63,361 nucleotides of DNA, taken from Paenibacillus pinihumi DSM 23905 = JCM 16419 (GTDB taxonomy: Bacteria; Bacillota; Bacilli; Paenibacillales; Paenibacillaceae). Shown here in pieces: positions 1 through 9,783 of this stretch. The DNA lies in contig NZ_AULX01000035.1 of the NCBI RefSeq assembly GCF_000422505.1, positions 1 to 63,361 on the forward strand, read 5' to 3'. A program made the translations under genes and the position numbers. The notes below the pieces were generated by a model. The model saw only the letters and a program-made list of their open reading frames with translations, did not search any database and had not been told where the DNA came from. How positions within the stretch are numbered: the first letter of the stretch is position 1; every line of letters begins with the position of its first letter.

Positions 1-1674
1 TGCCTCACGCAGGGATCTCTCCGCTTCTGCCTGAACGCTGCTTTCCCCATACCAGACATCTGCCCCGCTCCATGCTCCCGGCCCTTGCTTGGACAGCTCA
101 CGCAGACGCTCCAACAGCGCTTCCCGATCCGCTCCCATGATCGCCAGACGGTGGGTGTAGTGGCCTCGGCCTGTATTCGTTGTACTGCAGATGGCTCCTG
201 CATCCTCCCCGGACAGCGTCTCCAGTGCCAAAGCGTACCTGCTGATCAAAACACCCAGTCCTTCCGCACCTTTCGCCGACAGCGTCAGCAGATGCGGCCC
301 TGGGCTCTGCGGGCTTTCTTCGCTCTTCGGAGCTTCTTCGACGACCACATGACAGTTCGTCCCGCTTAGACCGAACGCGCTGACTCCTCCCCGGCGCGGC
401 ACTCCCTCCACTGTCGTCCATGCCCGTGCCTCATCCAACACATATACCGGCGACTGCTCGAACGCAATCTCCGGGTTCGGACGTTCAAAGTGCACATTGG
501 GCGGCAGCTCCTTATACTTCAACGCCGCAATCACCTTCAGCAGGCCAGCCAGTCCCGCTGCATGGTCCAGATGCCCCATGTTCGTCTTCACCGAGCCGAC
601 CGCACAAAATTGTTTCCGCTTCGTATACCGGCCGAACGCCCGCTTCATCCCGTCGATCTCAATCGGATCGCCAAGCCGGGTTCCGGTACCGTGTGCCTCC
701 ATATAGGAGATGCTCTCCGCCTCTACGCCCGCATTTTGCCAGGCCCGCACGATTACGTCTTCCTGTGCCGCCGCGTTAGGCGCTGTCAGTCCAATCGAAC
801 TGCCATCCTGGTTCACTGCACTCCCTTTAATCACAGCATAGATGTGATCCCGGTCAGCTACCGCACGCGATAAGGGCTTGATCATGACTGCAATGACTCC
901 TTCTCCGTTTCCTGTGCCGTCGGAGGCCGTGTCAAAGGTTCTGGTTTTACCATCAGAAGACTCGACTCCAACCCGCATATCCGTAGTCTGTGGGACTATG
1001 GACAACTTGGCTGAGCCGACAAGAGCAGCATCACATTCACCATTACGAATCGCCTGACAAGCGGTATGCAAGGCTACCAGAGAGGAAGAGCACGTCGTGT
1101 CAATTAGCATACCGGGTCCTCGAAGGTCAAGCAGATAGGAGATCCGGCTCGCAATAACCGCAGGCAAATTACCTGCAAATGACATGGCCATCTCATCAGG
1201 GCAGATATCCATTAACATCCGGAAATAGCTAAAAGGGCTAAAACCTGAATGGCCAATATATACGCCAACCCGTTTCCCCGATAAAGCTTTACCCCCATAG
1301 CCGGCATCCTCTAGTGCTGACCAGGCAGTCTCCAGAAACATCCGCTGATGCGGGTCCATCAGACTCGCTTCCTTCGGTGAGAGCCGGAAGTAGGCATAGT
1401 CGAATTTATCAATTTCATCTATATAACCGCCCCGGACAAAATTGTTTTCGCCAAAACGGATTCTTTTCAAATAGGACGACAAATCATTGTGGCGTTTTTT
1501 TGGAAAAGTCTTAATATTATCCCTTTGCCCTGTCAATTGACCCCATAGGGCTTCCCAAGTGTTAGCGCCAGGCAGCTCAAAAGAAACACCTACAACCGCC
1601 ATTTCATCAGATGAAAGATCATCCATGAGGAATGAACTCGTATCAGTCGTTAATGAGTCAAAATTAAAATTCAC
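1..1674 (-). CDS. Modular polyketide synthase, N-terminal ketosynthase (partial, runs off left edge)
   Basis: This is the first 558 codons of a large modular PKS, reading leftwards out of the window. It starts at a GTG at 1674, seven bases after an AGGAGG site, and overlaps the end of the acyltransferase gene by 11 bases. The ketosynthase spans about residues 22-445. It has the active-site Cys195 in TCSSSL, His328 in EAHGTGT and His368 in TNMGHLDHAAG, so decarboxylative condensation should be intact. After the KS comes a KS-AT linker of the kind seen in cis-AT modules (LSAKG..., then NTGRGHYTHRLAI at about 510-522), which implies an acyltransferase just beyond the edge. The protein begins directly with the KS, so it probably takes over a chain from the preceding NRPS. 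GC content steps from about 60% in bases 1-900 to under 50% in 1200-1674. Confidence 0.93.
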   Translation of the reverse strand, partial: MNFNFDSLTTDTSSFLMDDLSSDEMAVVGVSFELPGANTWEALWGQLTGQRDNIKTFPKKRHNDLSSYLKRIRFGENNFVRGGYIDEIDKFDYAYFRLSPKEASLMDPHQRMFLETAWSALEDAGYGGKALSGKRVGVYIGHSGFSPFSYFRMLMDICPDEMAMSFAGNLPAVIASRISYLLDLRGPGMLIDTTCSSSLVALHTACQAIRNGECDAALVGSAKLSIVPQTTDMRVGVESSDGKTRTFDTASDGTGNGEGVIAVMIKPLSRAVADRDHIYAVIKGSAVNQDGSSIGLTAPNAAAQEDVIVRAWQNAGVEAESISYMEAHGTGTRLGDPIEIDGMKRAFGRYTKRKQFCAVGSVKTNMGHLDHAAGLAGLLKVIAALKYKELPPNVHFERPNPEIAFEQSPVYVLDEARAWTTVEGVPRRGGVSAFGLSGTNCHVVVEEAPKSEESPQSPGPHLLTLSAKGAEGLGVLISRYALALETLSGEDAGAICSTTNTGRGHYTHRLAIMGADREALLERLRELSKQGPGAWSGADVWYGESSVQAEAERSLREA

Positions 1675-2953
1675 TTGCAGTCCTCCTCAGACTATCCATG
1701 TCAGTTATGTCCATGTTGTCCAGGTTTCTAGATGCAAGAATTAATCGTTCCAACCTTCTATCTCTCTCTTCCGAAGGAAGCTTCTTAGTCTCCAGTACAA
1801 GCCTGACGGCCTTTAGAAGCTCTCCGATGTCAGCACCTTCAATTTTATGGGATACATCCCCCTTCTCCCACTCACCCAGCTTTGAGTTGATAAACTGGAT
1901 TGGCTTCAGAACGCCTTGCTCATATTCCGACTCATCCCAGTTCAAATTTGGTGTGCTGATCGCATGACGGAGACATTGAGCAGCCAGTTCTATGGCAGCA
2001 GCCAGGTTTTGTCTGCCGCCTGAGTGCGTCTCAACCCAAACGTTCCATTCTTCACTTCTCTCGATAGCTGCTGTTTGAAAGGAACCATTAGCTTCGGCCA
2101 GCTTTTTCATTACCGTTCCTGGGCCTAGATCAACCAACTCATTGACACCTTGCCGAAGCAAATATTGCATCGAATTCCGCCACTGTACAGGTTGAGTCAC
2201 TTGCTGGACAAGAAGCGGTACAATCTGCTCATGGGATGCATAAGGCTGTGCTGTAACATTAGAGACCACTTTGCAGCTTAGCGGAGAAAATGTATACTGC
2301 TTCAGATGCTCTTCCAATGCTGTTGCTGCCGGGGCCATCAGTGGACTGTGGAAGGGCGCGCTAACCTTCAATGGAGTGAAGGAAGCGCCTATAGCTTCAA
2401 GGCGCTCCTTCCACTCCAATACTCTGGCTTTTACACCCGATAGAACAACCTGTGTCGGGGAATTAATGCCAGCAACTGACCTGACAGCGCGTTCCTGCCC
2501 GTTGTCCTCCCCGCAAATAGACAACACTTCATCTGCATTAACGCCCTTGACTGCAATCATGATGCAGTCTTCCTGCTGAATACAATTTTGCATGACCTGA
2601 CCCCTAAAACGGGCAATATTAACGGCATCCGAAAGACGGATGGAGGATGCACAGGTTAAAGCGGTTATTTCTCCAAGACTGTGTCCCAGCATCCATTGTG
2701 GTTGCAAGCCTGTTTGCTCCAAAGTGACACGGTAGGCTGCGACGCCTACCGTAAGCAATGCCGGCTGTGTCCACTCCGTCATTGCAAGTTGTTCCGCATT
2801 TCCAGCAAAAATCAGTTTTGCCATGTCTGTTGCAAGTGCCTCAGATGCCTCTTCATATACCGCCCGTGCCGATGCATGAGCATGATAGAGCTTCTGTCCC
2901 ATTCCTATATACTGCGACCCTTGTCCGGGAAACATAAATCCTAGCATTGTCAT
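1664..2953 (-). CDS. Free-standing malonyl-CoA:ACP acyltransferase
   Basis: A 429-residue FabD/PksC-family acyltransferase that loads extender units from CoA onto carrier proteins. The N-terminal GQGSQ (residues 10-14), nucleophile Ser92 in GHSLGE, Arg117 in RFRGQ (binds the malonyl carboxylate) and His202 in APFHS all fit an active malonyl-type enzyme. MCATs are usually about 310 residues, so the last 100 or so residues are an extra, charged, helical-looking extension with no recognised domain; it could be a docking segment. The ATG at 2953 follows AAGGAG and lies 11 bases after the NRPS stop. The following PKS gene overlaps its end. Because the neighbouring PKS seems to have its own cis-AT, this enzyme may instead serve the free ACP and KS-CLF of the same operon, or a trans-AT module outside the window. 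Confidence 0.93.
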   Translation of the reverse strand: MTMLGFMFPGQGSQYIGMGQKLYHAHASARAVYEEASEALATDMAKLIFAGNAEQLAMTEWTQPALLTVGVAAYRVTLEQTGLQPQWMLGHSLGEITALTCASSIRLSDAVNIARFRGQVMQNCIQQEDCIMIAVKGVNADEVLSICGEDNGQERAVRSVAGINSPTQVVLSGVKARVLEWKERLEAIGASFTPLKVSAPFHSPLMAPAATALEEHLKQYTFSPLSCKVVSNVTAQPYASHEQIVPLLVQQVTQPVQWRNSMQYLLRQGVNELVDLGPGTVMKKLAEANGSFQTAAIERSEEWNVWVETHSGGRQNLAAAIELAAQCLRHAISTPNLNWDESEYEQGVLKPIQFINSKLGEWEKGDVSHKIEGADIGELLKAVRLVLETKKLPSEERDRRLERLILASRNLDNMDITDMDSLRRTASEF

Positions 2954-2964
2954 TCTCCGCTCCT

Positions 2965-5900
2965 TTATTGTTTAATCGCAAAGGTTGTATGCAACACTTG
3001 TTGGAAAATAGAACCGATGCGTCCAAACAAAATTTTCATCGATTCGGGATTTAATTTTTGGCTGTTATAATACAAAGACAACTCAATCAGGTTATGAATG
3101 GACTCGATACCCAGTGCCAGCTCACAGCTTTGATCCGACTCGTTAACAGGCATACGATCGTAGAGCACAGGCAATATCCGATCCTTATTGGTAGAACGAT
3201 AAGCGGACAGCATTCCGGCAATTGCAGGAGAAGCAACAATACCGAACTGGGCTTGAACCGAATCAAATAGAGACTGGAAGGTGCCTGAATGATCAGGGCC
3301 AACGGAAATTATTCTACCGCCGGCTACGCTCAACCCAACCAATTCGAAAGCTTCACTGCCCGACCATTCCCGCAAACAGTATGCAAAGGACGACAGCATC
3401 GCCTGCTCCAGTAAAGTTTCTTGAAAGGCGAATTCAGGCAACGGATCTTTAAATCTTCCTTTGAGCAATACGGTCTGGCCCCTTGTTCCTGATCTGGCTT
3501 TAGACTCACCAGGTACAGTAATTTCTTTTGGAATAAAATCAATCTCCGGCCCGTAATCCTCCAGTAACTTAGCCATACGCTCTACCGTCGGATTCGCAAA
3601 GAGATCGGTAACCGCAAGCTCGGCCTGCCATTCGGTGTTCAACCGCTTTTGCAATTGCAAAATTGCCAGCGAATTACCCCCAAGCTCAAAGAATGAATCC
3701 CGACGTCCAATCCGCTTTACCGGAATATGCAAAAGCTCTCCCCATATCTGTGTCATCCTTTCTTCTGCGACACTTTCAATTAAAGAGCAGGCAACAGTCT
3801 CTTCCTGCCATGGGAGCTGCAATAGTTGTATCCGGTCCGGCTTGCCGTTTATCGTTAGTGGAATCTTTGGTATTAACAGAATACACTCCGGAATCATCCA
3901 TTGCGGAAGCCATTTTCCAAGTTCCATACGGATTGATTCGCGATCCATGTGTGGATCAGCTGCAACAAAGGCACACAATTCATCTTCACTGTTCGGTGTT
4001 TTACGGACCAGTACAACTGCCTCGTGAATAGCTTCCATCTTCCGCAAGTGATGCTCAATTTCCCCAAGCTCTACGCGGTAACCCCTAATTTTCACCTGGT
4101 CGTCCATCCGTCCGAGAAATAAGACATTGCCGTCAGGGAGCCACTTTACTAGGTCACCGGTACGATACATAATCATGTCCGGATATTGAGGGTTTACAAT
4201 GAACTTTGCGGCAGTCATCTCCGGCTTATTCAAGTAACCTCTGGCAAGGCCAATTCCTGATATGCATAATTCACCGGGAACGCCAACAGGCTGTGGCTGG
4301 TTGTTGCCATCCAAGATAGAAATGCGGAAATTGGGCAATGGTTTTCCAATCGGAACCAGCGCCTTGTCTTCAAGCCATTCAGAATCCACCGCCCACGTCA
4401 TCATGATGACGGTTGCTTCTGTAGGCCCGTAGCAGTTGAACAACTTTACTTTACTTCCCCAGACTTTGGACATTTCTACGGAAGGTGCCGAACCTCCGAC
4501 AATCACCTTTTTTAATGAAGGCAATTGCTGCGGATCAAATAAATTCAAATATGGTGGCGGCAAGAAACAGACGGTTATACGATTCTGTTCTATATACCGT
4601 TCAAAAGCTTTTCCATCCTTAATACAGTCGTCAGAAATTATATACAGCGAAGCCCCGCCCAGCAGGGCTATCGTAAACTCCAATACGGAAACATCAAATG
4701 ACATGCTTGAAAATTGCAGGATATGATCTTGGCTGTTTATCCCCACATTACCAATATAAAATTCCAGCATATTTCCAATCCCCCGATGAGGAACCATCGT
4801 TCCTTTCGGCTTTCCGGTTGTGCCTGAAGTATAGATATAATAGGCCAGGTCATCAGGCTCATTGATGCATGGCCAGTTTTCCACGTTACCGTTCTGAGCC
4901 ATATCCCAATCAAACAAGATACATTCCGATTCACATCCCTGTACAACCTCTACATCCTCTGTATAAATCAACAAGCGGGAATCACTGTCACAAAGGAGAT
5001 AACGTACCCGTTCTTCAGGTAATGAAGGGTCAACAGGAAGAAAAGCTGCACCTGCCTTTAATACGGCCAATGTGCTTACTATCCACTCGACTGAGCGTTT
5101 CATATAGAGCGCAATAGGCTTATCCCGTTGTGCTCCACGCTCTAATAACAGAGCTCCCAGCCTGTTGGCCGCATGGTTCAACTCCAGATACGTCAAAGTC
5201 CGGCGCCCGTCTGTTACAGCAATCGCATCCGGAGTCTTCTCCGCCTGACGTTCAAATATGACTTGCCACGGAAGCTGTGGCACGGACAACTCCTGATAAA
5301 CCTGTTCTGCAAGCTGCATCCCTTCCAGCGCCGAGGCCAGCATAAACTCCGCAATTGTATGTCCGGGGTAAGCCGTCACCTGTTGAAGCAGATTCTCATA
5401 GTCCTTCATCATACGGATCATCGTAACGGAGTCATAACGTTCCGCATTAAACTCACAATCAACAACAAATGAACCCTCTGTCCCCGATTGGGTCTGGATA
5501 CGGAAGGTCAGATCTGTTTTGGCTGCTGCCCCTAACAATTCAATCGCGTCCAACAACGGGGTTGCAACCTCTTGGACAGAATCTTGCTCCATAACGAACA
5601 TCGCCCGGTAAAGAGGATGGACTCCGGGATCTCTAGACAGGCCCAGCTTCTCTGTAAGATGCGAGAAGGCATAACGGCCATGCTCTATGCCTAACAGACA
5701 GTTACGAACAAATCGCTCCAGGTAGATGCTAAACACATCCTCCTTTTGCAAATAACTACGTACAGGAATCATTGATATAAAGCTGCCTACAATCTCATTT
5801 AATTCCGGGTGGTAACGGCCGGATGAAGGGGTACCCACAACCAGATCCGCTTGTCCCGAATATTTAGATAGAAGCAGATGAAAGGCAGCGAACATTACCA

Positions 5901-8900
5901 TGAACGGCGTAGTACCTTGCCGGGCTGAAAATAATGTCAGCTCTCCGGATAGTTTCTCTTCCATTACATGACGAACCCACTGGCCTTTATAGACCGGCTT
6001 GACATCCGCAGGCTTGTTGACAGGCAGTTCTAACTGTGGCGGCCGGTCAGCAAACTGCTTCAGCCAATAGTTCTCAAGTTCTTTCCATTCCTCACTGTCC
6101 TGAAAGGTCATTTGATCTTCCAAATAATCCTTATACCGGATTCCGGAATCAGAAAAATCAGAACCGTCATATAATGAAGAAAGCTCACGCTTCAATACCG
6201 CTTCCGAATATTGGTCAAAAATAAGGTGATGGGCAATATAGTATAAAATGTCTTCATGTTGCCCAGTGACAATACAGCATCGAATAAGTGGCGGCTGCTC
6301 AAGCACAAATCGTTGAGCTGCAAAAGCCTTCAGGGCTTCCTTGTCATCGATAGAAAATACCGGAATCTCCTCTGCAGATGCAAGCCCGCTATGAATCCGC
6401 TGCACCGCCTCTCCATTAACCCATTCAAATCCAGTACGACATGCTTCATGACGCATCAAAAATTTATGCCAGGCATCCGCCATACGTAGGGCATCAATTT
6501 TTTCCGGGAAGGATAATGCACCGGGAACAAGATAACTATGAACTCCTTCATCAAAATGAACAGCCGCAAACATCGTTTGTTGAATATCTGTTAAAGGGTA
6601 GAACTGGCGATCTACGGCTACTGGTTGCAATCCTTTTATCAAGGGTATTGCCTGTATAGAATCTTCAAGCATACGAATAGTTGAACTGGCATAAAGCTGT
6701 CGGATTGTCATTGATTTCTGGAGTTTCGAATACACTTCCGCGATCAGCAAGCTGGCCCGTAATGAATCTCCCCCAATTTCCCAGAAAGAGTCGTCAACTC
6801 CGAATTCTTCCGTCCCAAGGATGTTTGACCATATCTCCCATAGCATACGTTCCATTTCAGTTTCCGGCTTAGTCATATTGTCTGATCTTCCAGTAATAGA
6901 AGGAGGTGGAAGAAGCTTCGTATCTTTCTTGCCATTGGTCGTAATCGGAATCGACTCAAGTTGCTGAAAAAAACCTGGAATCATGTAAGAAGGCAAGTGC
7001 TCTTCAAGTTTCCTCTTGAGAACATTAGCCTTTATATGCGGGCTTCCCGTAAAGTAACAACATAAGATTTGATGCCCCGAGGCATCTTCCTTAACGGTCA
7101 CACATACCTGATCTATACCTTCACAACTGGAGATGACAGACTCAATTTCCCCGCCTTCAATCCGGTACCCTCTTAAATTCAGTTGTTCGTCCATGCGGGA
7201 AATATAGATCAGGTTGCCATCTGCATCAAAGCGTGCCAAGTCACCTGATTTGTACATGAAGCTGGCAGGGACAAACGGATCAGGTAAAAACCGTTCTTCA
7301 TTCAGGGCAGGACGGTTGTGATAACCGGCAGCTAAGCCGTCACCCGCAATATAAATTTCCCCCTCATGTTCGACCGCTACCGGATTCAATCGTTGATCCA
7401 GCAAATAGATACGCATATTATCAATCGGACGGCCGATCGGAACGCTGCCGGAAGGATGATGCTGACCATTGTATAAATAGATCATGCAGCCGACTGTCGT
7501 TTCTGTAGGACCATACTCGTTATACAACTCGATATCTCCAAAGGCCGACAAAGTCTGATCTGCAAGCACACAACCGAAACGTTCACCACCTACAATGAAA
7601 CGTCTGACGGCTGGCTGTGGATAAGCTTCCTTAACCGCAATCTCCAGATGAGCTGGTGTCAGCTTAATAATATTAGCAGCCTGGTCACGAATGATTCGGG
7701 AGAGGACAAACTCTCCCGGCTCAGTCTGTTTGTATATAATAGCTTTGTTTCCAGCAATGAGCGGAACAAAGATCGATGTCACCGTTAAATCAAAAGCCAG
7801 CGATGAATAGATTGCAAATATGTCTGAATCCTTCCTCACGTAGGCTTGCTTTGCCCACCAGCAATAATTAACTGCGGAGCGATGCGATATGGCAACCCCC
7901 TTTGGTTTGCCTGTAGATCCTGATGTATAGATCACATAGGCAATACCCGAAGGGTCACTTTTATCCTGTTCAGCGTTTGGCACCAGCACTGGGGTGTTAT
8001 TGGGTATATCCAAATTCATGTAGGCCAGTTCTTTAGGCAAAAGTTTATGAAGCCCTTTATTTGTCAGTACGAGTTTAACGTTTGCATCTTGAACAATGTA
8101 AGCAATCCGCTCCATAGGATATTGGGAGTCTAAAGGCAAATAAGAAGCACCGCTCTTCATAATCGCCAGCATTCCGATGATAGACTCAAAGGAATGACAG
8201 GTGAGCAGGCCGACAATCTGGCCCTGCCCGACCCCCATCCGAATTAACTCCCCGGCAAGCACGCTTGCCCTTTCCTCCAACTCACGGTACGTAAGCTGTG
8301 CTCCTTCAAATTCAAGTGCAACACGGTCTGGTGCCTGTCGCGCCTGTGAACAGACCAACCGTGTAAGCGTGCTGTCTGCGGGATATTGCTTTGTTGTGTT
8401 ATTCCAGCTGTAAATAGCCTGATTTTTCTCCTGTTCAGACAGCAAAGACAGTTCTGATAGACGGATACTGGAACACTCCGAAATTAAGTTCATTAAATGC
8501 ATGAGTGAACGATACATGGCATTAATTTTAGCTTCATTAAAATAAGCTGTCTTATAATCGAATTCAAAGGACAATTCTGTTTGTCCGAACCGGTTCCATT
8601 CTTTAATCTTAAACTGCAAAGCGTAGGATTGATGGCCGCCGTGCAGCTCTTCCACATAAAAGCTATTGCCCAAAACATCTGTTTCAAATTGTTGATTGTA
8701 GTAATTAACGGTTACTTGAAAGAGTCCGCTATGCTCCCTTAGCCTGGGAATATCACGAACCATATCTTCCAACGGGAAACGCTGATGCTTATAGGCAAGG
8801 AAAAATTGTTTTCCAGCCTGTCTTAGGCTCTCCAGCACAGTCTCCTCGTCTTTCAACATAAGCCGTAATGGAAGATAATTACTGAACATGCCTGCAATTT

Positions 8901-9747
8901 GCTGTTTGGATTCCGTACCGCTTCGATTCAGGAACGGTATGCCTAAAAGTAAATCATTGTGAGTTGTCGTAAGATGTATGTAGAGATACATGAGGTAGGA
9001 GTAAAACAATGAGGGTTGGACATGATGTGATTGACAGTAGCCTTGAATTTTTCCCACAAGCTCCGGAGGAAGAATATACCTTGTAGAGCGTGCAGCCGTA
9101 TTGTCTGAAGCTGTAGTCAGAAATGATTCAGGAAGATCACTTAACTGCCGGGTCCAGAAGGCCTTGTCACGGATGTAGGTATTCGATTCGATATAGTCAT
9201 ATTCTTCTCTGACTGAATCGAGATAAGAATACCCGGTAGCCGACTTGGGCAGTTCTGGAACTCTATTAGCCAGTTCTGCATAAACAGCTATAATTGTATT
9301 GAAGATGGGTTGAATGGACCAGCCATCCGCGATAATATGGTGGAGCTTCAAAAAGAGTACCGTTGTAGATGAATCTTTTAATGCAATTTCAAATACATAA
9401 AGCTGCTCCTGCTGAATGCCAGGCTGCGTATGAATGAGTCTGTCCAGCCACAATGCGTAGGCTTCGCTTGATTCATTGCGAAAATCATGAACCGGAATGT
9501 ATTGTGGAAACTTATCAGCCACACGCTGCAGGGCCTCGCCCCGCTCCTCCATAAATTGGAGCCGCAAGCTGTCGTGACGCTGAATTGTCTCAAGTACAGC
9601 CTCTTCCAAAAGTTTGGGAGAAATTATGCCTTGTAAATGAATCAAGGCATTATTATTGTTTACTTCGCATCCGTATTTGTTCTCAAGATGCCATATGCGC
9701 TTCTGGGATGGGGACAAAGGATGCCACTGTTGTGCTTTCACAAACAA
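2965..9747 (-). CDS. Two-module nonribosomal peptide synthetase (C-A-T-C-A-T plus half C/E-like domain)
   Basis: A 2260-residue NRPS. Domains by eye: C1 about 8-440 (HHIIADG 136-142); A1 455-950 (YTSGSTGKPKG 608-618, Lys940); T1 with Ser995 in IGGDS; C2 1045-1480 (HHLIFDQ 1173-1179, the usual DG read as DQ); A2 1490-1980 (YTSGTTGKPKG, Lys1969); T2 with Ser2026 in LGGNS; then about 195 residues resembling only the C-terminal lobe of a condensation/epimerization domain. Aligned by eye to GrsA, the A1 pocket reads D-L-T-K-I-G-E-V-G-K, one residue from the known Asn code DLTKLGEVGK. A2 reads D-V-L-F-I-G-C-V-I-K, which I cannot assign. Starting with a C domain, it should accept an acyl or peptidyl chain made upstream. 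It has no thioesterase, so the chain passes on, probably to the PKS encoded next. The start at 9747 is TTG behind an AGAGGAAG site; a GTG two codons on is also possible. Confidence 0.96.
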   Translation of the reverse strand: MFVKAQQWHPLSPSQKRIWHLENKYGCEVNNNNALIHLQGIISPKLLEEAVLETIQRHDSLRLQFMEERGEALQRVADKFPQYIPVHDFRNESSEAYALWLDRLIHTQPGIQQEQLYVFEIALKDSSTTVLFLKLHHIIADGWSIQPIFNTIIAVYAELANRVPELPKSATGYSYLDSVREEYDYIESNTYIRDKAFWTRQLSDLPESFLTTASDNTAARSTRYILPPELVGKIQGYCQSHHVQPSLFYSYLMYLYIHLTTTHNDLLLGIPFLNRSGTESKQQIAGMFSNYLPLRLMLKDEETVLESLRQAGKQFFLAYKHQRFPLEDMVRDIPRLREHSGLFQVTVNYYNQQFETDVLGNSFYVEELHGGHQSYALQFKIKEWNRFGQTELSFEFDYKTAYFNEAKINAMYRSLMHLMNLISECSSIRLSELSLLSEQEKNQAIYSWNNTTKQYPADSTLTRLVCSQARQAPDRVALEFEGAQLTYRELEERASVLAGELIRMGVGQGQIVGLLTCHSFESIIGMLAIMKSGASYLPLDSQYPMERIAYIVQDANVKLVLTNKGLHKLLPKELAYMNLDIPNNTPVLVPNAEQDKSDPSGIAYVIYTSGSTGKPKGVAISHRSAVNYCWWAKQAYVRKDSDIFAIYSSLAFDLTVTSIFVPLIAGNKAIIYKQTEPGEFVLSRIIRDQAANIIKLTPAHLEIAVKEAYPQPAVRRFIVGGERFGCVLADQTLSAFGDIELYNEYGPTETTVGCMIYLYNGQHHPSGSVPIGRPIDNMRIYLLDQRLNPVAVEHEGEIYIAGDGLAAGYHNRPALNEERFLPDPFVPASFMYKSGDLARFDADGNLIYISRMDEQLNLRGYRIEGGEIESVISSCEGIDQVCVTVKEDASGHQILCCYFTGSPHIKANVLKRKLEEHLPSYMIPGFFQQLESIPITTNGKKDTKLLPPPSITGRSDNMTKPETEMERMLWEIWSNILGTEEFGVDDSFWEIGGDSLRASLLIAEVYSKLQKSMTIRQLYASSTIRMLEDSIQAIPLIKGLQPVAVDRQFYPLTDIQQTMFAAVHFDEGVHSYLVPGALSFPEKIDALRMADAWHKFLMRHEACRTGFEWVNGEAVQRIHSGLASAEEIPVFSIDDKEALKAFAAQRFVLEQPPLIRCCIVTGQHEDILYYIAHHLIFDQYSEAVLKRELSSLYDGSDFSDSGIRYKDYLEDQMTFQDSEEWKELENYWLKQFADRPPQLELPVNKPADVKPVYKGQWVRHVMEEKLSGELTLFSARQGTTPFMVMFAAFHLLLSKYSGQADLVVGTPSSGRYHPELNEIVGSFISMIPVRSYLQKEDVFSIYLERFVRNCLLGIEHGRYAFSHLTEKLGLSRDPGVHPLYRAMFVMEQDSVQEVATPLLDAIELLGAAAKTDLTFRIQTQSGTEGSFVVDCEFNAERYDSVTMIRMMKDYENLLQQVTAYPGHTIAEFMLASALEGMQLAEQVYQELSVPQLPWQVIFERQAEKTPDAIAVTDGRRTLTYLELNHAANRLGALLLERGAQRDKPIALYMKRSVEWIVSTLAVLKAGAAFLPVDPSLPEERVRYLLCDSDSRLLIYTEDVEVVQGCESECILFDWDMAQNGNVENWPCINEPDDLAYYIYTSGTTGKPKGTMVPHRGIGNMLEFYIGNVGINSQDHILQFSSMSFDVSVLEFTIALLGGASLYIISDDCIKDGKAFERYIEQNRITVCFLPPPYLNLFDPQQLPSLKKVIVGGSAPSVEMSKVWGSKVKLFNCYGPTEATVIMMTWAVDSEWLEDKALVPIGKPLPNFRISILDGNNQPQPVGVPGELCISGIGLARGYLNKPEMTAAKFIVNPQYPDMIMYRTGDLVKWLPDGNVLFLGRMDDQVKIRGYRVELGEIEHHLRKMEAIHEAVVLVRKTPNSEDELCAFVAADPHMDRESIRMELGKWLPQWMIPECILLIPKIPLTINGKPDRIQLLQLPWQEETVACSLIESVAEERMTQIWGELLHIPVKRIGRRDSFFELGGNSLAILQLQKRLNTEWQAELAVTDLFANPTVERMAKLLEDYGPEIDFIPKEITVPGESKARSGTRGQTVLLKGRFKDPLPEFAFQETLLEQAMLSSFAYCLREWSGSEAFELVGLSVAGGRIISVGPDHSGTFQSLFDSVQAQFGIVASPAIAGMLSAYRSTNKDRILPVLYDRMPVNESDQSCELALGIESIHNLIELSLYYNSQKLNPESMKILFGRIGSIFQQVLHTTFAIKQ

Positions 9748-9783
9748 CTGTTCACTTCCTCTCTTTTAACATTCCCTTTAGAG

